8,517 nucleotides of DNA from Actinomycetota bacterium (GCA_009700405.1 WLMD01000066.1:1-8517); one strand, 5' to 3'; positions 1 through 6,176 are shown, counted from the first letter of the stretch. The notes: generated by a model not told the origin, from the sequence alone. A program made the numbers and translations.

Positions 1-953
1 ACTGCGTAGCGCGCAATAGGCGCGTCATACCATCCGCAACGGCGCGGACGTCCGGTGGTTACACCAACTTCTCCACCGATGGTGCGCAACTTCTCTCCAT
101 CTTCGTCAAAGAGCTCGGTAGGGAATGGACCTGATCCAACGCGAGTTGTGTAAGCCTTAATGATTCCAATAACAGTTGTGATTTTTGTTGGCCCAATTCC
201 CGAACCAGTACAAGCGCCACCTGCGGTTGGATTACTCGATGTTACAAACGGATATGTTCCGTGATCAACATCAAGCAAAGTTCCCTGAGAGCCTTCGAGC
301 AGAACTGTTTTGCCAGCTTCTAAAGCCTTATTGAGTAGTAATCCAGTATCAGTTACATAAGGTCGCAAAATCTCTGCATATTCCAAATACTCCTTCAGAA
401 CTTCATCAACATCAATGTTCTTGCGATTGAAAACCTTAATGAGAACCTGATTCTTATCACGTAATGCGCTTTCAATCTTTTGTCGCAAAATTGATGGATC
501 AAAAAGATCTTGCACACGAATACCGATGCGATTAATTTTGTCAGCATAAGCAGGACCAATTCCGCGACCTGTTGTACCGATTTTCGAGTTACCCAAGAAG
601 CGCTCGGTGACCTTGTCGATTGTGCGGTGATAAGGAGTAATCAAATGCGCGTTAGAACTGATTACTAATTTCGAGCAATCAATTCCGCGTTCTGTCAGTC
701 CTTTTATTTCTTGCAACAAGACACCGGGATCGATCACAACGCCATTTCCAATTACGGGAACAACGTTGGGGCTCAAGATTCCTGATGGAAGTAAGTGCAA
801 GGCGTACTTTTGATCGCCAATAACCACTGTGTGGCCTGCGTTATTGCCACCTTGGTAGCGAACAACGTAATCAACACGATCGCCTAATAGGTCAGTTGCT
901 TTTCCCTTGCCTTCGTCGCCCCACTGAGCTCCCAGCAGAACAATTGCAGGCAT
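1..953 (-). CDS. purA: Adenylosuccinate synthase (C-terminus cut off by window edge)
   Basis: Cytosolic enzyme joining IMP and aspartate with GTP to give adenylosuccinate, the first committed step from IMP to AMP. My reading of the minus strand from ATG 953 gives 317 complete codons without a stop. The N-terminus has the GTP-binding/catalytic loop GAQWGDEGKGK (residues 8-18), then a GGNNAGHT segment (about 35-42), VIGNGVVIDPG (about 67-77), TTGRGIGPAY (about 126-135) and LLEGSQGTLLD (about 213-223), followed near the edge by TTGRPRRCGW (about 301-310). These are standard PurA motifs. The family is usually about 425-430 residues, so roughly the last 110 lie outside the window. The sequence AGGGAAAGG (970-962), 8 bases before the ATG, is a good ribosome binding site. 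The gene begins 28 bases after the fba stop on the same strand, so co-transcription is likely. Identification is secure. Confidence 0.97.
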   Translation of the reverse strand, partial: MPAIVLLGAQWGDEGKGKATDLLGDRVDYVVRYQGGNNAGHTVVIGDQKYALHLLPSGILSPNVVPVIGNGVVIDPGVLLQEIKGLTERGIDCSKLVISSNAHLITPYHRTIDKVTERFLGNSKIGTTGRGIGPAYADKINRIGIRVQDLFDPSILRQKIESALRDKNQVLIKVFNRKNIDVDEVLKEYLEYAEILRPYVTDTGLLLNKALEAGKTVLLEGSQGTLLDVDHGTYPFVTSSNPTAGGACTGSGIGPTKITTVIGIIKAYTTRVGSGPFPTELFDEDGEKLRTIGGEVGVTTGRPRRCGWYDAPIARYA

Positions 954-981
954 CGGTTAAGCCTTTCCCTAGATGTCGGTA

Positions 982-2016
982 TTAAGCGAGTAAAGAAGTA
1001 CCGGTTGAGCGAAGATCATCTGCTGCGCGAACAATTCGAGCAGCCATTCCTGCTTCAGCTGCTTTACCCCAGGCACGAGGATCGTACATCTTCTTATTTC
1101 CGACTTCACCATCAATCTTTAGGACACCATCATAATTCTTTAGAACGTGATCAACGACTGGGCGTGTGTATGCATATTGAGTATCTGTATCGATATTCAT
1201 CTTCACGACGCCGTAGTCAAGCGCTTCACGAATTTCGCTGAGAAGTGAGCCTGAACCACCATGGAATACAAGGTCCATTGGCTTGGCACCTTCGGCTAGT
1301 CCTAGCTTCTTAGCAACAGCATCTTGCAACGTGCGCAAAATCTTTGGCTGCAACACAACGTTGCCCGGCTTGTAAACGCCGTGAACATTTCCGAATGTCG
1401 CTGCAACGAGATAACGGTTGGCAGGATCTGAACCTAGAGTTTCAATTGTTAGCAGAGCATCCTCTGGATGTGAATACAACTTCGCATCGTGCTTTGCTTC
1501 AATGCCATCTTCTTCTCCACCAACAACACCAATTTCGATTTCCAAAATCGTGTGTGCAGCCTTTGACTTTGCAAACATTTCTGCAGAAACTTTCATGTTC
1601 TCTGGCATTGAAACCGCAGAGCCATCCCACATGTGTGAATTAAATAGCGGCGCTTTGCCATCTTTAATGCGTTGTGCGCCAAAATCCAAAAGTGGGCGCA
1701 TGAAGCCATCGAGTTTTTCTGCTGGGCAATGGTCAGTGTGCAATGCAATCTGCACGTTGTAGTTTTTTGCAACAACATGAGCAAACTCGGCGAGCGCAAC
1801 TGCTCCATCAAGCATGTTCTTTACTGTTGACCCAGATGCGTATTCGGCGCCGCCCCAAGAAAATTGAATAATTCCGTCAGATTGCGCTTCGGCAAAACCA
1901 CGAAGTGCGGCAATCAACGTTGATGAAGATGAAACATTTACTGCTGGATATGCAAAGGCGCCAGCTTTGGCGCGATCTAGCATTTGTGAATAAATCTCGG
2001 GGCTGGCTATTGGCAT
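982..2016 (-). CDS. fba: Class II fructose-bisphosphate aldolase
   Basis: Zinc-dependent cytosolic aldolase of glycolysis and gluconeogenesis, interconverting fructose-1,6-bisphosphate with dihydroxyacetone phosphate and glyceraldehyde-3-phosphate. From ATG 2016 the product is 344 residues, the same length as the M. tuberculosis enzyme as I recall it. The catalytic Asp95 and zinc ligand His96 lie in LHTDHCP, the second ligand His212 in TFGNVHGVYKPG and the third His252 in FHGGSGS. EIEIGVVGGEEDG (159-171) supplies the active-site acidic loop, and NIDTDTQ (274-280) is the substrate phosphate-binding region. The frame stays open to an ATG at 2262, but the extra 82 residues are rich in Pro, Cys and Trp and unlike aldolases. 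The start at 2016 gives the conserved MPIASPEIY N-terminus and has GGGAG 6 bases upstream. The gene is followed closely by purA. No defects seen. Confidence 0.97.
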   Translation of the reverse strand: MPIASPEIYSQMLDRAKAGAFAYPAVNVSSSSTLIAALRGFAEAQSDGIIQFSWGGAEYASGSTVKNMLDGAVALAEFAHVVAKNYNVQIALHTDHCPAEKLDGFMRPLLDFGAQRIKDGKAPLFNSHMWDGSAVSMPENMKVSAEMFAKSKAAHTILEIEIGVVGGEEDGIEAKHDAKLYSHPEDALLTIETLGSDPANRYLVAATFGNVHGVYKPGNVVLQPKILRTLQDAVAKKLGLAEGAKPMDLVFHGGSGSLLSEIREALDYGVVKMNIDTDTQYAYTRPVVDHVLKNYDGVLKIDGEVGNKKMYDPRAWGKAAEAGMAARIVRAADDLRSTGTSLLA

Positions 2017-2022
2017 TCTTGA

Positions 2023-2027
2023 CTCCC
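2023..2027 (-). promoter_or_regulatory. Ribosome binding site that fixes the fba start
   Basis: GGGAG on the minus strand lies 6 bases before ATG 2016. It supports the 344-residue aldolase over the longer open frame beginning at 2262. A possible -10 element TACATT lies at 2044-2039, but no convincing -35 was found, so the promoter itself remains unassigned. Confidence 0.75.
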
Positions 2028-2064
2028 AGGTTTGCTCGAATGTAATTCTCTTATCCAGCGCGCC

Positions 2065-2094
2065 ATTGGGCCGATAGTGAGGCTTACGCCCAAT
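2065..2094. repeat. Inverted repeat in the fba leader (ATTGGGC / GCCCAAT)
   Basis: ATTGGGC at 2065-2071 and GCCCAAT at 2088-2094 are perfect 7-base complementary arms separated by 16 bases, about 50-80 bases before the fba start. The same 7-mer makes up the palindrome at 2165-2178, giving four half-sites within 115 bases. It could be an RNA hairpin in the fba leader or a protein-binding site; the sequence alone does not decide. Confidence 0.5.
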
Positions 2095-2114
2095 CCCACC
2101 ACATACCGACCCGT

Positions 2115-2154
2115 AACAACAAAATCGCCATGCGAGGTGGTTCTCACATGGCGA
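2115..2154 (-). terminator. Intrinsic terminator downstream of the 36-codon ORF
   Basis: Read on the minus strand, TCGCCATG (2154-2147) pairs perfectly with CATGGCGA (2132-2125), with a possible inner GAG/CTC stem in the 14-base loop. The tract TTTTGTTGTT (2124-2115) follows immediately, with eight T in ten bases. The plus-strand side has no T tract, so the terminator is directional. It lies 55 bases after the stop of the small ORF at 2210-2320 and about 100 bases before fba. It therefore either ends a separate short transcript or acts as an attenuator for transcription entering fba. Confidence 0.7.
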
Positions 2155-2164
2155 ATTCGTCCCG

Positions 2165-2178
2165 GATTGGGCCCAATC
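2165..2178. repeat. 14-bp perfect palindrome GATTGGGCCCAATC
   Basis: Every base of the 14-mer equals its reverse complement. It lies between the small ORF and the terminator hairpin. On the minus-strand RNA its GCCCAATCC portion (2172-2164) can also pair over 9 bases with GGATTGGGC at 2096-2088, enclosing the terminator. It could be a dimeric regulator's operator or an RNA pairing element; no known family consensus is recognised. Confidence 0.55.
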
Positions 2179-2196
2179 GAGAGGAGTTGGGGTTAC

Positions 2197-2214
2197 TGGA
2201 TTAGTTGGATTAGT
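2197..2214. repeat. Tandem 9-bp repeat TGGATTAGT x2
   Basis: Two perfect adjacent copies (2197-2205 and 2206-2214). The second overlaps the stop codon of the small ORF at 2210-2212. Too short to assign a role; possibly a slippage product. Confidence 0.6.
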
Positions 2215-2320
2215 GCGGGATTCCTGCCAATAGCTTGGTAAGGAGCATGAATAACTTGCCAACTAATGAAGGGGTGGAGAGGATCTTCAAGAAGGCGGCG
2301 ATAAAGGCTGCAATCGTCAT
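2210..2320 (-). CDS. Putative 36-residue hydrophobic cationic peptide
   Basis: Small ORF not recognised as any known family. It begins MTIAAFIAAFLKILSTPSLV, continues with a Leu-rich half containing GKLFMLLTKLLAG and ends in IPH. It has eight Leu, three Lys (12, 22, 29) and no acidic residue, so it would be net positive. Two hydrophobic segments (about 2-14 and 18-34) flank a Ser-Thr-Pro turn. This suggests a membrane-active or membrane-bound peptide, or a short amphipathic helix pair. Support for translation comes from GAAAGG 5 bases before the ATG (2331-2326). Support for a separate transcript comes from a TATACA element at 2346-2341 and the intrinsic terminator at 2154-2115. It lies divergent from acs and upstream of fba. 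A leader-peptide role for fba is the main alternative, and a chance ORF cannot be excluded at this length. Confidence 0.5.
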   Translation of the reverse strand: MTIAAFIAAFLKILSTPSLVGKLFMLLTKLLAGIPH

Positions 2321-2340
2321 TTTTTCCTTTCTTTACAGGC

Positions 2341-2346
2341 TGTATA
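2341..2346 (-). promoter_or_regulatory. Possible -10 element for the small ORF
   Basis: TATACA on the minus strand lies 20 bases before ATG 2320. Initiation about 7 bases downstream would leave a leader of roughly 14 bases containing the GAAAGG ribosome binding site. No good -35 hexamer is present at 16-18 bases spacing, so this is tentative. Confidence 0.3.
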
Positions 2347-2352
2347 GGAAGC

Positions 2353-2415
2353 CCTGATTGTTGCCCTCGCGCTGACACCAAATCGTGCGGCGCCAAATGC
2401 CTGTGAACAATCAGG
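2353..2415. repeat. 10-bp inverted repeat upstream of acs
   Basis: CCTGATTGTT (2353-2362) and AACAATCAGG (2406-2415) are perfect reverse complements 43 bases apart. The right arm shares four bases (2412-2415) with the nearer inverted repeat at 2397-2418, so as RNA the two pairings could not coexist fully. It lies in the region shared by the divergent acs and small-ORF promoters, so either paired operators or RNA structure is possible. Confidence 0.45.
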
Positions 2416-2418
2416 CAT
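2397..2418. promoter_or_regulatory. Candidate operator ATGCCTG-N8-CAGGCAT before acs
   Basis: Perfect 7-base arms (2397-2403 and 2412-2418) with an 8-base spacer. The centre lies about 60 bases before the acs ATG and about 56 bases before the start point predicted from TAATCT, a typical place for an activator. TGTGA occurs inside (2402-2406), but its expected Crp partner TCACA is absent at N6, so this is not a standard Crp/GlxR box. The regulator is unknown. Confidence 0.4.
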
Positions 2419-2451
2419 GGTGAATTACTACCTAAACCGACATTCGCGGGG

Positions 2452-2457
2452 TAATCT
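2452..2457 (+). promoter_or_regulatory. Possible -10 element of a near-leaderless acs promoter
   Basis: TAATCT fits the actinobacterial TANNNT -10 pattern and ends 9 bases before the acs ATG at 2467. No ribosome binding site lies at normal distance (GGGG at 2448-2451 is too far). Transcription would therefore start at or a few bases before the ATG. No clear -35 was found. Confidence 0.35.
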
Positions 2458-2466
2458 CCTCAAATT

Positions 2467-4443
2467 ATGAGCCAAGAATCCACGCAGAACTCAGAGACCC
2501 TCGAGAACCTCCTTACCGAGACTCGTACCTTCCAGCCCAGCCATGAATTTGCTGCCGAATCAAATGCGCAGCCATTTATTTATGCAGAGGCAAATAAAGA
2601 TCGCCTTGCTTTCTGGGATCGCCAAGCGGCCGAACTGCAATGGGATGCACCGTGGACACAAACTTTGGATTGGCAACCACCGTATGCGAAGTGGTTTATT
2701 GGCGGAAAAATAAATGCGAGCGTTAACTGCCTCGATCGCCATGTTGCAGAAGGTCGTGGGGATCGCGTTGCTTTTCATTTTGAAGGCGAACCCGGCGACA
2801 CTCGAACAATCACATATGCGCAACTTCTCACCGATGTAAAGAAGGCAACGAACGCCCTCATTGAACTTGGTGTGAAATCTGGCGACCGTGTTGCAATTTA
2901 TATGCCAATGATTCCTGAAGCAGCTGTTGCGATGTTGGCATGTGCCCGCCTAGGTGCACCGCATTCGGTTGTCTTTGGTGGATTTTCCGCAGAAGCACTT
3001 TTGTCGCGCATCCAGGATGCTGATGCAACGCTAGTGATTACTGCCGACGGTGGTTTTCGCAAAGGTAGCGCCTTCGCGCTGAAGCCTGCAGTTGATGAAG
3101 CTATGCAAGGATCCACGAATGTTAAGAAAGTCTTAGTTGTAAAGCGTACGGGCCAAGAAACTGCATGGGATGACTCTCGTGATGTTTGGTGGCATGAAAT
3201 TGTTGAACGTCAGAGCGCCGAACATGTGGCAGAAAGCTTTGACAGCGAGCACCCGCTATTTATTTTGTACACATCTGGCACAACTGCCAAGCCAAAAGGT
3301 ATTTTTCATACAACTGGTGGATATCTGACACAAGTTGCATTTACCCACAAAATGGTCTTCGACATTAAGCCAGAATCTGATGTGTATTGGTGCACCGCCG
3401 ATGTCGGCTGGGTTACAGGTCACTCCTACATTGTGTATGGCCCGCTTATGAATGGCGCGACACAGGTTATGTATGAAGGAACACCAGATACTCCACATAA
3501 GGGGCGCGTTTTCGAAATCATTGCAAAATATGGCGTAACAATTTTGTATACAGCACCAACACTAATTCGTACATGGATGAAGTGGGGAGATGAATTCCCA
3601 CAAGCACATGATCTGTCATCACTGCGTTTACTTGGCTCTGTTGGGGAACCTATTAACCCTGAAGCATGGATGTGGTACCACAGGACAATCGGTGGTGAGC
3701 GCTGTCCGATCGTGGATACATGGTGGCAGACAGAAACTGGCGCAATCATGATTTCACCTCTACCTGGAATTACCGCAAGCAAGCCTGGTTCGGCAATGCG
3801 TCCACTGCCAGGAATTAGCGCACGCATTGTTGATGACAACGCGAAACCTGTTGCCAACGGACACGGCGGTTACCTCATTCTTAACGAGCCATGGCCTTCA
3901 ATGTTGCGCGGTATTTGGGGAGAGCCAGAGCGATATAAGGAAAGTTATTGGTCGAAATTCGAAGGTCTTTATTTTGCAGGCGATGGAGCGAAGTTAGATG
4001 ACGACGGTGCTATTTGGTTACTCGGTCGCGTCGACGATGTAATGAATGTTTCCGGTCACCGAATTTCAACCACCGAAGTTGAGTCTGCACTCGTCTCGCA
4101 TCCTGCAGTGGCTGAAGCTGCCGTTGTTGGAGCAAGCGATGCGATGACTGGCCAAGGAATTGTCGCATTCGTTATTTTGCGAAGCGGTATCGCTCACGCA
4201 GAAGGAAATGAATTGGTGCAACAACTACGCAACCACGTTGCAAAAGAAATTGGAGCAATTGCAAAACCTCGTCAAATAATGATTGTCGCCGAGCTTCCAA
4301 AGACTCGAAGTGGCAAAATTATGCGACGCTTGCTTCGTGACGTTGCAGAGAATCGTGAAGTCGGAGATTCAACGACTTTATCAGATCCCAACATCATGAA
4401 ACTCATTGCTGAGGGACTTCAAAGCGCATCTAGCGAAGATTAA
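2467..4443 (+). CDS. acs: Acetyl-CoA synthetase (AMP-forming)
   Basis: Cytosolic enzyme activating acetate with ATP and CoA to acetyl-CoA through an acetyl-adenylate, for growth on or recycling of acetate. The 658-residue product has the usual family length of about 650. It has an N-terminal acetyl-CoA synthetase segment (about 25-85), then the adenylating domain with the ATP loop YTSGTTAKPKG (268-278), the WWQTETG motif (419-425) whose second Trp limits the pocket to short acyl groups, and a YFAGDGA segment. The C-terminal swivel domain has GRVDDVMNVSGHRIST and the catalytic lysine Lys617 in PKTRSGKIMRRLLRD. In characterised Acs enzymes this lysine is the site of inhibitory acetylation. No ribosome binding site is seen, which fits a near-leaderless mRNA. 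The 3' end overlaps the convergent CvpA-like gene by 14 bases. acs is also near this locus in M. tuberculosis (Rv3667). A propionyl-CoA synthetase is less likely given the motifs. Confidence 0.97.
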   Translation: MSQESTQNSETLENLLTETRTFQPSHEFAAESNAQPFIYAEANKDRLAFWDRQAAELQWDAPWTQTLDWQPPYAKWFIGGKINASVNCLDRHVAEGRGDRVAFHFEGEPGDTRTITYAQLLTDVKKATNALIELGVKSGDRVAIYMPMIPEAAVAMLACARLGAPHSVVFGGFSAEALLSRIQDADATLVITADGGFRKGSAFALKPAVDEAMQGSTNVKKVLVVKRTGQETAWDDSRDVWWHEIVERQSAEHVAESFDSEHPLFILYTSGTTAKPKGIFHTTGGYLTQVAFTHKMVFDIKPESDVYWCTADVGWVTGHSYIVYGPLMNGATQVMYEGTPDTPHKGRVFEIIAKYGVTILYTAPTLIRTWMKWGDEFPQAHDLSSLRLLGSVGEPINPEAWMWYHRTIGGERCPIVDTWWQTETGAIMISPLPGITASKPGSAMRPLPGISARIVDDNAKPVANGHGGYLILNEPWPSMLRGIWGEPERYKESYWSKFEGLYFAGDGAKLDDDGAIWLLGRVDDVMNVSGHRISTTEVESALVSHPAVAEAAVVGASDAMTGQGIVAFVILRSGIAHAEGNELVQQLRNHVAKEIGAIAKPRQIMIVAELPKTRSGKIMRRLLRDVAENREVGDSTTLSDPNIMKLIAEGLQSASSED

Positions 4444-4924
4444 CTCTTAACTTCTTCTCTAGGTCTGTTCGCAATTGACTGAGAACATCAGGCATTTGCT
4501 TACTGATTTTTGGATACAAAGTGCTCTCTGCTACCACTTTGCGTGCACTTGTCCAAGGCGACCAAAGAATCACAGAAACAATCAAGAAAGCAATAACGCC
4601 GACGCGTATAAGTTCTAGCGCTACTCCCGCCACTGAATCGATGAAACGCAAAGGCCCCCACAATATTTTGGTGTGAAAATATTTTCCTAGCCAAGTAAAA
4701 GCACGTCGCCCAAGTTCGGCTGCGAGAAAAATTGCAACAATTATTGATGCGAATTTATTCAGAGTGCTATGAACGTTCTCAACAAAATGCAGAGCTAGTG
4801 CTAAACCTGCCACTCCCCCGCCGATATAACCGATCGTGGACAAAAGACTTTGCAGAAACCCACGACGATACCCAGATATCACAGCACCGATGGCAGCAGC
4901 AATTAATGCAAGATCAATAATCAT
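4430..4924 (-). CDS. CvpA-domain membrane protein, matching only the membrane half of MarP
   Basis: A 164-residue integral membrane protein with four predicted helices (about 3-17, 27-46, 57-75 and 99-121) and a charged C-terminal tail. The RFIDSVAGVALEL stretch (93-105) matches the CvpA-family signature and closely resembles the RLIDSVIGVGVQL segment of M. tuberculosis MarP (Rv3671c), as recalled. MarP is about 400 residues, with a periplasmic trypsin-like protease following its four helices. Here the protein ends with a clean stop right after the membrane region, and the next bases belong to acs, so the protease part is absent from the locus. The ATG lies 4 bases after the stop of the TlpA-like gene, with an AGG 8 bases upstream, so it is probably the last gene of an nth operon. 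The function of stand-alone CvpA proteins is not settled, so I give no symbol. Confidence 0.88.
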   Translation of the reverse strand: MIIDLALIAAAIGAVISGYRRGFLQSLLSTIGYIGGGVAGLALALHFVENVHSTLNKFASIIVAIFLAAELGRRAFTWLGKYFHTKILWGPLRFIDSVAGVALELIRVGVIAFLIVSVILWSPWTSARKVVAESTLYPKISKQMPDVLSQLRTDLEKKLRVNLR

Positions 4925-4928
4925 GGGG

Positions 4929-5471
4929 TCAACCTACGGTGACGCCGAGGTATTTGCTTGTTAAATCGCGCAGTTCACGCTCGCTTTGAATCACTCCAAT
5001 TTTCTTGTGCACTACTGCGCCTTTCGCATCAATAAACCATGTCACTGGGACGCCCATGCCAAAGAAGCCTCGTGACCTAGAGTCAGGATCTAGGAGGTTT
5101 GGCCAAGTCATTCCCTGCGATACAACAAAGTCCTTGCCATCACTATCTTTAGCCTCTTCGACGTCGACTCCAAGCATTTTCACCGTCGATTTAGATTTTG
5201 CGTAAAAAGAGCGAAATATTGGCAACTCATCTTTGCAGCTGGCACACCAAGAGCCCCACACATTGACTATAAGTGGACCTCGTAAAGACTCAATAGAGAT
5301 TGTTGATTTTCCATCAAGACATGGCATTTGCAAACCAGTGCCACCAGCAACACGTGAAATTGAAGCACAGGAAATAACTTCGCCAACTTTAGGAACCGCA
5401 GTTGACTGAGAGGAGCAGCCGACGAGAGTCAGCAATACAAGGCCCAGAGCAATTCTCTTCATGGTTGACAT
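4929..5471 (-). CDS. TlpA/ResA-family thioredoxin-like lipoprotein
   Basis: Predicted membrane-anchored thiol-disulfide oxidoreductase facing outside the cytoplasm. The 180-residue product has a signal peptide with charged start MKR, a hydrophobic stretch and lipobox LVGC, making Cys19 the lipidation site. The thioredoxin fold follows, with active site WCASC (Cys76 and Cys79), the GVDVEE strand region and cis-proline Pro142 in GVPVTWF. Two further cysteines, Cys35 and Cys51, lie between anchor and fold and could form a structural disulfide. Such proteins usually reduce cytochrome c apoproteins or other exported proteins. It corresponds by position to Rv3673c. The ATG overlaps the nth stop (TAATG), implying translational coupling; an alternative start at 5462 would begin directly with MKR. 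Substrate cannot be told from the sequence. Confidence 0.9.
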   Translation of the reverse strand: MSTMKRIALGLVLLTLVGCSSQSTAVPKVGEVISCASISRVAGGTGLQMPCLDGKSTISIESLRGPLIVNVWGSWCASCKDELPIFRSFYAKSKSTVKMLGVDVEEAKDSDGKDFVVSQGMTWPNLLDPDSRSRGFFGMGVPVTWFIDAKGAVVHKKIGVIQSERELRDLTSKYLGVTVG

Positions 5472-6169
5472 TATCTAAAGTCCGCGTCCACTTTGACTAA
5501 TGCGCGCGCTAATTCTGGATTCATTTCTCCGATTCCGACTGATGGGCATAATTTGGCCATCGGACATGCACCGCATGCGGGTTTGCGTGAATGACATATC
5601 CGACGTCCATGCCAAATCATCCGTTGAGATAAATTCGTCCACTCCTTTTGCGGAATGAGTGCACCAACCGCATGTTCCACTTTCACTGGATCATTTTCAG
5701 ATGTCCAGCCAAATCGGCGACTGAGTCGTCCAAAATGAGTGTCAACCGTAATTCCAGGTATATCGAAAGCATGACCTAAAACAACGTTCGCAGTTTTTCG
5801 GCCAACACCTGGCAATGTTACGAGCTCCTCCAGCGTTTGCGGAACCTCTCCGTGAAAATCGGATTGAATCTTCATCGCTAATCCTTTGATATTTCTAGCT
5901 TTCGAACGGAAAAAACCTGTTGAGTGAACTAGGTCTTCAATGTCATGTAAGTCAGCCCCTGCGAGAGCCTCCACTGTTGTGTATTTTCGAAAGAGCGGTG
6001 GGGTCACTTGATTGACTCGTTTATCAGTGCACTGCGCAGAGAGCACAGTGGCAACTAAAAGTTCGAATGGTGAGGAAAAATCAAGTTCGCATCGAACATC
6101 TGGATAGGTCTTTCTCAAAATTTGATACATGGCGACAGCCCTTTGTTTCAATTCAGGCTCAGCACTCAT
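5471..6169 (-). CDS. nth: Endonuclease III (DNA glycosylase/AP lyase)
   Basis: Base-excision-repair enzyme that removes oxidised pyrimidines and cleaves the resulting abasic site. From ATG 6169 the product is 232 residues, slightly longer than E. coli Nth (211). The helix-hairpin-helix motif LPGVGRKTANVVLG (119-132) contains catalytic Lys125, and catalytic Asp143 lies in TVDTHFGR. Four cysteines in the C-x6-C-x2-C-x5-C arrangement (192, 199, 202, 208) bind a 4Fe-4S cluster. The frame is open to an ATG at 6253, but that would run through the crp promoter and GTG start and add 28 residues unlike Nth, so I prefer 6169. A TACCCT element ends 7 bases before this ATG, suggesting a leaderless transcript. 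It heads the nth / TlpA-like / CvpA-like operon and is divergent from crp, as in M. tuberculosis (Rv3674c and Rv3676). Confidence 0.95.
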   Translation of the reverse strand: MSAEPELKQRAVAMYQILRKTYPDVRCELDFSSPFELLVATVLSAQCTDKRVNQVTPPLFRKYTTVEALAGADLHDIEDLVHSTGFFRSKARNIKGLAMKIQSDFHGEVPQTLEELVTLPGVGRKTANVVLGHAFDIPGITVDTHFGRLSRRFGWTSENDPVKVEHAVGALIPQKEWTNLSQRMIWHGRRICHSRKPACGACPMAKLCPSVGIGEMNPELARALVKVDADFR

Positions 6170-6176
6170 CTGACGA

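Noticed and set aside
268..278. Ala in place of Gly in the Acs ATP loop (protein residues 268-278, TTAKPKG instead of the common STGKPKG) as a sign of altered activity.
   Set aside because: From memory this variant occurs in other acetyl-CoA synthetases, and all other active-site motifs are intact, so it is not evidence of a changed function. The numbers given here are protein residues of the acs product, not window bases.
1418..1762. A 114-codon plus-strand ORF inside fba, plus other overlapping frames there.
   Set aside because: Antisense to conserved aldolase sequence, with no ribosome binding site or family features.
2131..2148. Crp/GlxR box TGCGA-N8-TCACA upstream of fba.
   Set aside because: Spacing is 8 rather than the 6 needed by Crp-type dimers, and the symmetry is fully explained by the terminator hairpin.
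2017..2262. An 82-residue N-terminal extension of the aldolase from the ATG at 2262.
   Set aside because: The extension is unlike class II aldolases, runs through the palindrome and terminator hairpin, and the start at 2016 has a good ribosome binding site and the conserved N-terminus.
2193..2396. A 67-codon minus-strand ORF between acs and fba.
   Set aside because: It overlaps the 36-codon ORF in another frame, lacks a ribosome binding site, and its composition (Pro, Arg, Gln-rich) looks like translated non-coding sequence.
2402..2417. Crp box starting with TGTGA before acs.
   Set aside because: The expected TCACA half-site at N6 is AGGCA, and the dyad centre of the visible inverted repeat does not coincide with it.
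3426..3857. A 143-codon minus-strand ORF inside acs.
   Set aside because: It lies wholly antisense to a well-supported enzyme gene, resembles no family I know and is best explained as a coding shadow.
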